Of a DNA stretch of 64,000 bases, positions 18,472 through 25,767 are shown one piece after another. Position 1 is the first letter of the stretch; each line of letters opens with the position of its first letter. A program made the translations under genes and the position numbers. The stretch is from VXYL01 sp965116935 (lineage in GTDB: Bacteria; Pseudomonadota; Gammaproteobacteria; Pseudomonadales; Azotimanducaceae), in contig OZ220737.1 of assembly GCA_965116935.1 (NCBI GenBank), forward strand, positions 5,332,001 through 5,396,000, read 5' to 3'. Below the pieces are notes generated by a model. The model ran no database searches and had not been told where the DNA came from. It was given only the letters and a program-made list of their open reading frames with translations.

Positions 18472-19089
18472 CTAGCCCGGTGCGCCTCCCGCTTGCGCGT
18501 CCTTTGCCGCCGACGCTTCCGCCTCTACGCGTCGCGGCGCACCGCCGCGCTTGCGCTTTCTTGGCGCGAGCACCATCGTCATCTGGCGACCCTCGAACTT
18601 CGGCGCGGTTTCCACGCTAGCGAGTTCGTCGAGGTCTCCCTCGATCCGCTTCAGCAGGGTGAGGCCAATCTCCGGATGCACCATCTCGCGTCCGCGAAAT
18701 CGAAGCGACACCTTGGCCTTGTCGCCGTCCTCCAAGAAGCGCACCAGATTGCGCAGCTTCACCTGATAGTCGCCCTCTTCGGTGCCGGGGCGGAACTTCA
18801 TTTCCTTGACGTGAACCTGCTTTTGCTTCTTGCGCTGGGCCGCCTTGGCTTTCTTTTGGTCAAACAGATGCTTGCCATAGTCCATCACCTTGACGACTGG
18901 GGGCTCAGCATCCGGCGCGATGAGCACCAGGTCCAGCCCTTCGCTCCGGGCTTCGCGCAGCGCCTCGTCCCGGTCAACGATCCCCACTTGGGCCCCACTC
19001 GAACCAATCAGGCGAACCCGAAAGGCGCGAATGTCGTCGTTGAGCACGGCTCGATTGTTGGTCTGCGTCTTCGCGGCTGATCTCTTGAT
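18472..19089 (-). CDS. infC: translation initiation factor IF-3 with AUC start codon
   Basis: A 205-residue IF-3. The N domain has NDDIRAFRVRLIGSSG, and the C domain has KEMKFRPGTEEGDYQVKLRN and SLRFRGREMVHPEIG; a basic tail of about 25 extra residues follows the usual end. An AGGAGG (19097-19102) lies only one base before an in-frame GTG (19095) but seven bases before an ATC (19089), so ATC is the likely start, matching the rare AUU/AUC starts that give IF-3 autoregulation in gammaproteobacteria. thrS, normally just upstream, is absent; tRNA-Val comes first instead. Confidence 0.93.
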   Translation of the reverse strand: MKRSAAKTQTNNRAVLNDDIRAFRVRLIGSSGAQVGIVDRDEALREARSEGLDLVLIAPDAEPPVVKVMDYGKHLFDQKKAKAAQRKKQKQVHVKEMKFRPGTEEGDYQVKLRNLVRFLEDGDKAKVSLRFRGREMVHPEIGLTLLKRIEGDLDELASVETAPKFEGRQMTMVLAPRKRKRGGAPRRVEAEASAAKDAQAGGAPG

Positions 19090-19118
19090 AGGCACTCCTC
19101 CTGTGACGAGGTTTGGCT

Positions 19119-19139
19119 AACGGGCACTGCCAGCCCGTT
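19119..19139 (-). promoter_or_regulatory. leader hairpin upstream of infC
   Basis: AACGGGC, loop TGGCAGT, GCCCGTT form a perfect 7-bp stem on the transcript strand, 17 bases before the infC ribosome-binding site. No T-run follows, so it looks like a leader structure rather than a terminator of tRNA-Val. Confidence 0.4.
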
Positions 19140-19152
19140 GCAGGAAATGTAG

Positions 19153-19181
19153 ATGGTACTTGCCGTTGCCCTTGTGGACAA
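19153..19181 (-). promoter_or_regulatory. candidate sigma-70 promoter for infC operon
   Basis: TTGTCC (19176-19181) and TACCAT (19153-19158) are 17 bases apart on the minus strand, between tRNA-Val and infC. With thrS gone, a new promoter or tRNA read-through is needed here. The match is modest. Confidence 0.35.
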
Positions 19182-19194
19182 CCTGCAAATCGGG

Positions 19195-19271
19195 TGGTAG
19201 GCGCGATTGGATTCGAACCAACGACCCCCACCATGTCAAGGTGGTGCTCTAACCAGCTGAGCTACGCGCCT
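19195..19271 (-). tRNA. tRNA-Val (GAC)
   Basis: Cloverleaf with encoded CCA. The acceptor AGGCGCG pairs with CGCGCCT, the anticodon stem is CCACC/GGTGG and the loop TTGACAT gives anticodon GAC. In Pseudomonas a tRNA-Val sits just before thrS-infC, so the neighbourhood is conserved apart from the missing thrS. Confidence 0.95.
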
Positions 19272-19303
19272 GCGTGGTGGGATTGTAGAGCACTTGCGTC
19301 GGG

Positions 19304-20149
19304 TTATGCGCGGGGGCGGACTTGGGTTCGGCGCATTAGGCGGCGGGCGTCGGGGGAGAAGGCGGCGCGGCGGTGCATGACTGTGCGGTTGTCCCAGATC
19401 ACGAGATCGCCCGCGCGCCATTGCTGCGTCCAAGTGTCGCCGGGCAGAGCGACGTGGGTCCACACTTCGTCCAGGAGTGCCTCGCTTTCGGGCAGGGGCA
19501 GGCCTTCCACGTAGGCGTCCTGGCGGCGTCCGAGGTAGAGCGCGTCAATGCCGGTTTCCGGGTGGCGCAGCACCATTGGGTGGCACGCTCCCGGCGCGTC
19601 GCGGGGGTCGTCCACGTCGTGGTGACCGCGGCGCAGCCTGCCGACGCTGTCGTGGGCGGCATCGTGTTTGGCTCGGAGGCCCCGAACGCGCCCTTCGAGC
19701 TCAGGCGGCAACGCCTTGAGTGCGCCGACCATGCTGCAGAAGTGGGTGTCGCCGCCGGTTTCCGGCACCTCCACGGCATAGAGGAGGCTAGCGGTGGGCG
19801 GCCGCTCGATGTAGGACATGTCCGTGTGCCAGGCCGCCTCGCCGTTGCCGAGGCCGCCGATGGGCTGGCCGTTCCTGACGATGTTGGAGATGGTGGTGAT
19901 GTAGGGGTTCGGCAGCTTGTCCACCTCGCTCTTGCGCATGCGTCCGAAGGGCGCATATTCGAGCGGGCCGAAACGCCCGCTGAACGATTGCAGGATGTCG
20001 TCGTCCACGTGCTGGTCACGCAGGCGCAGCACGGCGTAGCGGAGCCACGCCGCGTGCAATGCAGCGAAGTCCGCCTCGCCGACGGCGCCGAGGTCGATGT
20101 CCGTGACATCGGCACCGAAGGAAGCTCTCTCAAAGGGCTGAACCTGCAT
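19304..20149 (-). CDS. TauD/TfdA family Fe(II)/2-oxoglutarate dioxygenase
   Basis: A 281-residue dioxygenase. The iron-binding triad is His108 and Asp110 in AWHTDMSY and His259 in TVMHRR; the arginine block RRLMRRTQVR near the end supplies the 2-oxoglutarate anchor. ASLLYAVEVPETGGDTHFCSM is the usual core strand pair. Start ATG 20149 has GGAG eight bases upstream. Substrates in this family include taurine, alkyl sulfates and aryloxyacids; nothing here decides between them. No transporter or sulfur gene is adjacent. Confidence 0.85.
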   Translation of the reverse strand: MQVQPFERASFGADVTDIDLGAVGEADFAALHAAWLRYAVLRLRDQHVDDDILQSFSGRFGPLEYAPFGRMRKSEVDKLPNPYITTISNIVRNGQPIGGLGNGEAAWHTDMSYIERPPTASLLYAVEVPETGGDTHFCSMVGALKALPPELEGRVRGLRAKHDAAHDSVGRLRRGHHDVDDPRDAPGACHPMVLRHPETGIDALYLGRRQDAYVEGLPLPESEALLDEVWTHVALPGDTWTQQWRAGDLVIWDNRTVMHRRAAFSPDARRLMRRTQVRPRA

Positions 20150-20191
20150 CGCGTGCTCCTCGTAAGCCCAAACCAGACACATTCCTCGTAG

Positions 20192-20212
20192 GGGACGGGC
20201 TTGTCCCGTCCC
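20192..20212. repeat. GGGACGGG-CTTGT-CCCGTCCC hairpin
   Basis: A perfect 8-bp stem with a 5-base loop between uvrB and the tauD-like gene. It shares its GACGGG/GACAAG words with the palindrome at 6091-6126. It could end the uvrB transcript or be a short interspersed repeat. Confidence 0.5.
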
Positions 20213-20277
20213 GTCTCGAATCCGTCGATGCGTTCAATCCTGTGCCGAGTCTGTCGGTGCGTCCAATTCAAGAGGAA

Positions 20278-22305
20278 TCAGTTGGTCAAGTACGCCTCGC
20301 GCAGTTCGCGGATTTCATCCCGCACCGCGGCAGCGTCCTCGAACTCCAGATTGCGGGCATGCTCCATCATCTTCTGCTGGAGTTCTTCGAGCATCCGTCC
20401 GACGCCCTTCGCATCGTCCGGCGCCGCCCGCTTGGGCGCCATGCCGTTCGCCCCCCGGCGGCTTCCGCGACCGTTGCCCCGCGCCGCCCCCGGCTCGGCA
20501 CGAGCGCCTTCCATCACGTCGGCAATGGCCTTGGTGACGCCGCGCGGGACGATGCCGTGCTCTTCGTTGAACGCCACCTGCTTCTCGCGGCGGCGGTTGG
20601 TTTCGCTGATGGCGGCGCCCATGGAGCCGGTGATGTCGTCGGCGTAGAGAATGGCGCGGCCGTTGATGTTGCGGGCGGCGCGGCCGATCGTCTGGATGAG
20701 AGAGCGCTCGGCGCGCAGAAAGCCCTCCTTGTCCGCGTCGAGCACGGCCACCAGCGACACCTCCGGCATGTCGAGCCCCTCGCGCAGAAGGTTGATGCCC
20801 ACCAGCACGTCGAACTTGCCGAGGCGAAGGTCGCGCACGATCTCCATGCGCTCCACCGTATCGATGTCGGAATGCAGATAGCGCACCCGCACGCCGTGCT
20901 CGTCAAGGTATTCGGTCAAATCCTCCGCCATGCGCTTGGTGAGCGTTGTGACGAGCACCCGTTCGCCAGCCTTGACCACCTCGCCGATCTCGCCGAACAG
21001 GTCATCCACCTGGGTGGAGGCGGGGCGGACGATGACGGCGGGGTCCACCAACCCCGTCGGGCGCACCACCTGCTCGACCGTCTGCGCCCCGCGCTCCGCT
21101 TCGTAGGGGCCGGGGGTGGCCGAGACGAAGATGGTCTGTGGCGCGAGCAACTCCCACTCGTCGAACCGAAGCGGCCGGTTGTCGAGCGCGGAGGGCAGCC
21201 GGAAGCCGTATTCCACCAGCGTCTCCTTGCGCGAGCGGTCGCCCTTGTACATGGCGCCGAGCTGCGGGACGGTGACGTGGGACTCGTCCACGACTAGGAG
21301 AGCGTCGCGGGGCAGATAGTCGAACAGGGTCGGCGGCGGCTCGCCCGCCTCGCGCCCGGAGAGATAGCGCGAGTAGTTCTCGATGCCGCTGCAATAGCCG
21401 ATTTCCTTGATCATTTCGAGGTCGAAGCGGGTGCGCTGTTCGAGCCGCTGCGCCTCCACCAGCTTGTTCGCGTCCTTGAGCACCTTCAACCGCTCGCGCA
21501 GCTCCTCGCGGATTTCGTCGAGCACGCCCAGGATGCGATCGCGGGGAGTTACGTAGTGGGTCTTGGGGAAGACGGTGTAGCGCGGCACCCGCTTGACCAC
21601 CTCGCCGGTGAGCGGGTCGAACAGGGCCAGGTTGTCGATCTCGTCGTCGAAGAGCTCCACGCGGATGGCGTCGCGTTCGGACTCCGCCGGGAAGATGTCG
21701 ATCACGTCCCCCCGCACGCGGTAGGCACCGCGCTGGAACGCCATGTCGTTGCGCGTGTATTGCAGTTCGGCGAGGCGTTGCAGCAGGTAGCGCTGGTCCA
21801 CCCGGTCGCCGCGGTCGAGGTGCAGCACCATGCGGTGGTAGGACTGCGGATCGCCCAGACCATAGATCGCGGACACGGAGGCGACGATGATGGTGTCGCG
21901 GCGTTCGAGCAGCGCCTTGGTGGCAGAGAGCCGCATCTGCTCGATGTGGGCGTTGATGGAGGCGTCTTTCTCGATGTAGGTGTCGGACGCCGGCACGTAT
22001 GCTTCTGGTTGGTAGTAGTCGTAGTACGAGACGAAGTATTCGACGGCGTTGCGCGGGAAGAACTCGCGGAACTCGCCGTAGAGCTGCGCCGCTAGGGTTT
22101 TGTTCGGCGCCAGCACGAGTGTTGGGCGCTGCATCTCTTCGATGACGTTGGCAACGGTGAAGGTCTTGCCGGAGCCGGTGACACCTAGCAATGTCTGCTG
22201 CGCCAAGCCCGACTGCAGGCCATCCACCAGCCCGGCGATGGCACCCGGCTGGTCCCCGGCCGGCCGGTAATCGGAAACGACGTGCAGATCGGCAACGGCC
22301 TGCAT
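20278..22305 (-). CDS. uvrB: UvrABC excision nuclease subunit B
   Basis: A 675-residue UvrB. Walker A GVTGSGKTFT (residues 41-50), the beta-hairpin region YYDYYQPEAYVP, helicase motif II VVDESHVTVPQ, and motif VI QTIGRAARN are present, and the C-terminal UVR domain (LEELQQKMMEHARNLEFEDAAAVRDEI) that binds UvrC is intact. It verifies DNA damage in nucleotide excision repair. I looked for a LexA box in the 81-base gap upstream and found none. It is divergent from the FG-GAP lipoprotein gene. Confidence 0.97.
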   Translation of the reverse strand: MQAVADLHVVSDYRPAGDQPGAIAGLVDGLQSGLAQQTLLGVTGSGKTFTVANVIEEMQRPTLVLAPNKTLAAQLYGEFREFFPRNAVEYFVSYYDYYQPEAYVPASDTYIEKDASINAHIEQMRLSATKALLERRDTIIVASVSAIYGLGDPQSYHRMVLHLDRGDRVDQRYLLQRLAELQYTRNDMAFQRGAYRVRGDVIDIFPAESERDAIRVELFDDEIDNLALFDPLTGEVVKRVPRYTVFPKTHYVTPRDRILGVLDEIREELRERLKVLKDANKLVEAQRLEQRTRFDLEMIKEIGYCSGIENYSRYLSGREAGEPPPTLFDYLPRDALLVVDESHVTVPQLGAMYKGDRSRKETLVEYGFRLPSALDNRPLRFDEWELLAPQTIFVSATPGPYEAERGAQTVEQVVRPTGLVDPAVIVRPASTQVDDLFGEIGEVVKAGERVLVTTLTKRMAEDLTEYLDEHGVRVRYLHSDIDTVERMEIVRDLRLGKFDVLVGINLLREGLDMPEVSLVAVLDADKEGFLRAERSLIQTIGRAARNINGRAILYADDITGSMGAAISETNRRREKQVAFNEEHGIVPRGVTKAIADVMEGARAEPGAARGNGRGSRRGANGMAPKRAAPDDAKGVGRMLEELQQKMMEHARNLEFEDAAAVRDEIRELREAYLTN

Positions 22306-22386
22306 GAGATCAGTTCCTGCCGAACATTGATCAAACGACTATTTTCGCATAGGTCACCTGTTGCGGCCCACGGCTTGCAAGCCGCC

Positions 22387-25300
22387 ATGGGGTTGTCGAT
22401 CATGCTGCCCTTCTGCCAGCGGGAGCTTGCCTTGGGCGCTCCTTTCCGTAGTCGAGCCACTGTGCGTGCCGCCGGCATTGCGTTAGCCACAGCCTTGGCC
22501 GTTGGCTTCGCCGGCTGTGGCGTTGACGAGGGTGCTGCGCCGCCGGACGAGGCCGTGGCGCACAACGACCGAGGCGTTGCCCTGATGGCGCGCTACCAAT
22601 ATGCCGACGCGGAAGGGGCCTTCGTGGCGGCTCTCGCGTTGGCGCCGGACTGGCTGGATGCTCGCGTGAACCAAGCCATCGCCACCTTGAACCGGCAGGA
22701 GGAAGGCGACGAACGGCTGACGCTCGCCATTCTGAGCGAGGTGCTCGACACCGAGCCGAATCACCTGCGGGCGCTCTACACGAGCGGCATCGTGCATCTC
22801 TATCTCGGCGAAGCGGAGTTGGCTGCGGCGCGGCTCCAGCAGGCGACTGCCGGCGATCCGAACGATGCCTATGCCACGTATTTCCTCGGCCAGTCGCTCC
22901 TGCAACAAGGCGATCATGCCGCCGCCGCGCCGCTTTTCCTGCGTGCCGCCGAACTCGACCCGTATCTGCGCAGCGCCTATTGGGCCGGCGCCCAAGCGCT
23001 GCGCCGCGTTGGGCGCGAGGACGAGGCGGCGGACCTGCTGGCGAGCTACCAGCGCTTCGAGGCGCATCCTGCGGCGCGGCTGGCCGCGTTCTCCTACATG
23101 CGGATGGGGCCCAAGGCCGAAGCCAAGGCCGTCACCGTCAAGGTTCGAGAGCCGGAGCCGATGCGCGAAGGAGCGGTTCTCTCGAGCCCCATTGCCTTCG
23201 ACGACAGCAATTGGGGCAATGCGGCGCTTAGCGTCGCGGACATCGACGGCGATGGCAGGCTGGACCTCATGGTCAATGCCCCCGACCGAACCGCCGTGTT
23301 CCTCGGCGATCCCCAAGGCACATTCACGAACGCACCGAACCACGTGCTGGCGAAAACGCCCCCGGCAAGGGCGGCACTTTGGGGCGACATGGACAACGAC
23401 GGCTTGATCGACCTGACGCTCTGCGGCGACACCGGCGTGCAACTCTGGCGCCAAGCCCCGGCTGGCGACTGGCGCCAGACGCAACAAGGCGCGGCTCTGC
23501 CCTGCACCGACGGCGCGCTCTTCGACGCCGACCATGACGGCGACCTCGACATTTTCTACACCGGCGCCGAGGGCAACGAACTCCTCAGCAACAACCTGGA
23601 CGGCACCTTCCGTCCCCTCGCTGAGGAATACGGGCTGCGCGGCAATCCGGGAAGGCAAGTGCTGGCGACAGACTTGGACGCGGACCGCGACCTCGACATT
23701 GTCGTCCTGAACCAAGTGCCACCCCACGACGCGTGGCGCAACGACCGCACCTGGCGCTACGAGCCCATGCCGGGCCTGGACACACTGCGCGCCACAGAAT
23801 TGGCGGCGCTCGCCGTCGCCGACGCCGACGCAAACGGTCGGCCAGAGGTGTACGGCGTCACGGCCTCCGGACAGTTGCTGGCCTGGGTGTGGCCCGGCGG
23901 CGACACCGCTTGGACGCCGAAGTCCCTCGCCGAAACGCAGCGCCCCACACGTGCCTTGGACATCGCCGACTTCGACGGCGACGCCGGGCCAGAACTGTTG
24001 CTATCCGGGCGCGAGGGCTTCGCCCTGCTGCACCCTGACACCGGTGCCGTGCAGCACATCGAAGATGCGCCAACGCGCGCACTGACGCGGGTGTTGATCC
24101 AGCCAGCCAACGGACCTGCATTGGTGTCGGCCGGCGCCGAGGGACTGCACCTATGGCGCGCCGGGCCCGGCCGCCACCCCTTCCTCGCCCTCGCCCCCAC
24201 AGGCCGCTCGGAAGCGGACCAGATGCGCTCCAACGCCTCCGGCATCGGCACCCACGTGCGGGTCCGCTTCGCCGGCGACTGGGCCGTGGTCGATGCCCTC
24301 GACGCCAACTCCACACCCGGCCAAAGCCTCATGCCGCTCAGCGTTGGCTTGGACGGCTTCGAGCAAGCGGACTTCGTGTCGCTCGTTTGGTCCGACGGCG
24401 TGTCCCAAAGCGAACTCGATCTCGCCGTCGGCACCCTGCACGCGATCCCAGAGACCCAGCGCCAACTCGCCAGTTGCCCTGTGCTGTTCGCGTGGAACGG
24501 CACCGAGCATGCCTTCGTCAGCGACATGCTCGGCGTCGCGGCGATGGGGTTGTTCGCCTCGCCTGGCGAAACCGTGCCGGCACGGCCATTCGAACGCTTC
24601 CTGCTCACAGCCGAGCAACTCGCCGCCAAGGATGGTCGATACGAGATCAAGCTCGGCGAACCGATGGAGGAGACCGCCTATATCGACGCTGCGCGCCTGC
24701 ACGCCTATGACCTGCCGCCCGGTTGGGGCATTGCCCTAGACGAGCGCCTCGCCACAGCCGAACCGGCCGCCACGAGCCGCCCCATCACCTGGCGGCTTGA
24801 TGAGGCTCTCCTTCCGATCCAAGCGACAGACGCGGGCGGCAACAACGTCACAGCCCTCGCCACGTTGGCGGACCGACGCGCTCCGCCCATCGAGCGTGAC
24901 CCCCGCTTCATCGGCTTGCTGAAGCAAGAACAGCGGCTGACCTTGGAGTTCGCTGCCCCGCTACCCCGCCAGGACGCGGTGCTCGTTGCGGATGCATGGA
25001 TGGAGTACCCGTATTCGCAGACCGTCTTCGCCGCCTGGCAAGCGGGCCTCGGCTACGACCCGCCGACTCTCGAAGCCCGCGATGCCGACGGCGCGTGGCA
25101 CACCATCGCCCCGGCCTTCGGCTACCCCGCCGGGATGCCGCGCAAGATGGTGCTGCCGCTGCCGGAGCTGCCGCAGGGCACCAACGCCCTGCGCCTGAGT
25201 TCCAACATGGAGATCTACTGGGACAAGGTGCAGGTGGTGCGCGAACAACACCTGCCGGAGCTCTCCCACATCGCGCTGACACCCATAGCAGCGCGGGTGG

Positions 25301-25701
25301 CACGCAGCGGATTCGCACTCAGAACCACCGGCGCACAGCGCCTGCCCCACTACGACTATGGCGCGCGCGCGACCTATTGGGACGCCAAGCTCGCACGTGG
25401 CTACTACACCGCCATCGGCGATGCCACCGAACTCGTGCGCGAGGCCGACGGGGCGCTGGCCATCTTCGGCAGCGGCGAGGAAGTGCATGTGGAGTTTGCG
25501 GAGCTTCCGCCGCCGCCCGAAAACGCGACGCGTTGGTTCGCGTTGGAGTTCCGGGGCTGGGCCCGAGACATGGACCTATACACGGAGCATGGCGACACCG
25601 TAGCCCCGCTGCCGGTACCGACCGGTCTCGACGAGAGCGGCCTTGCCAAGCGCGACGCCTTGCACGCACGCTACAACGTGCGCTTCCAGGAGGGGCTGTA
25701 A
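22387..25701 (+). CDS. lipoprotein with TPR, FG-GAP propeller and ASPIC-like region
   Basis: About 1104 residues. A hydrophobic stretch followed by the lipobox FAGC predicts export and lipid anchoring; ATG 22387 and ATG 22402 are both possible starts. Residues about 55-230 are TPR-like helix pairs. From about 280 to 545 there are six calcium-loop repeats of the FG-GAP/VCBS kind, such as DIDGDGRLDL, DMDNDGLIDL and DADHDGDLDI. Residues about 610-683 resemble the ASPIC/UnbV module (SNASGIGTHVRVRF ... VSLVWSDG). The last 400 residues start CPVLFAWNG and are unrecognised. The downstream cytochrome gene follows in the same frame 66 bases later. Function unknown; the arrangement suggests a surface partner of the cytochrome. 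Confidence 0.7.
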   Translation: MGLSIMLPFCQRELALGAPFRSRATVRAAGIALATALAVGFAGCGVDEGAAPPDEAVAHNDRGVALMARYQYADAEGAFVAALALAPDWLDARVNQAIATLNRQEEGDERLTLAILSEVLDTEPNHLRALYTSGIVHLYLGEAELAAARLQQATAGDPNDAYATYFLGQSLLQQGDHAAAAPLFLRAAELDPYLRSAYWAGAQALRRVGREDEAADLLASYQRFEAHPAARLAAFSYMRMGPKAEAKAVTVKVREPEPMREGAVLSSPIAFDDSNWGNAALSVADIDGDGRLDLMVNAPDRTAVFLGDPQGTFTNAPNHVLAKTPPARAALWGDMDNDGLIDLTLCGDTGVQLWRQAPAGDWRQTQQGAALPCTDGALFDADHDGDLDIFYTGAEGNELLSNNLDGTFRPLAEEYGLRGNPGRQVLATDLDADRDLDIVVLNQVPPHDAWRNDRTWRYEPMPGLDTLRATELAALAVADADANGRPEVYGVTASGQLLAWVWPGGDTAWTPKSLAETQRPTRALDIADFDGDAGPELLLSGREGFALLHPDTGAVQHIEDAPTRALTRVLIQPANGPALVSAGAEGLHLWRAGPGRHPFLALAPTGRSEADQMRSNASGIGTHVRVRFAGDWAVVDALDANSTPGQSLMPLSVGLDGFEQADFVSLVWSDGVSQSELDLAVGTLHAIPETQRQLASCPVLFAWNGTEHAFVSDMLGVAAMGLFASPGETVPARPFERFLLTAEQLAAKDGRYEIKLGEPMEETAYIDAARLHAYDLPPGWGIALDERLATAEPAATSRPITWRLDEALLPIQATDAGGNNVTALATLADRRAPPIERDPRFIGLLKQEQRLTLEFAAPLPRQDAVLVADAWMEYPYSQTVFAAWQAGLGYDPPTLEARDADGAWHTIAPAFGYPAGMPRKMVLPLPELPQGTNALRLSSNMEIYWDKVQVVREQHLPELSHIALTPIAARVARSGFALRTTGAQRLPHYDYGARATYWDAKLARGYYTAIGDATELVREADGALAIFGSGEEVHVEFAELPPPPENATRWFALEFRGWARDMDLYTEHGDTVAPLPVPTGLDESGLAKRDALHARYNVRFQEGL

Positions 25702-25767
25702 ACGGAAACCCAGCCGCCATCGCCAGCCGCGCCCGCACCGGACGCACCCAGACGACGCGCCGCGCTG

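Noticed and set aside
22306..22386. LexA box upstream of uvrB
   Set aside because: CTGTTGCGGCCCACGG was examined but lacks the CAG half-site.
22483..23727. 414-residue minus-strand open frame
   Set aside because: Antisense to the FG-GAP/TPR lipoprotein, with no recognisable domain.
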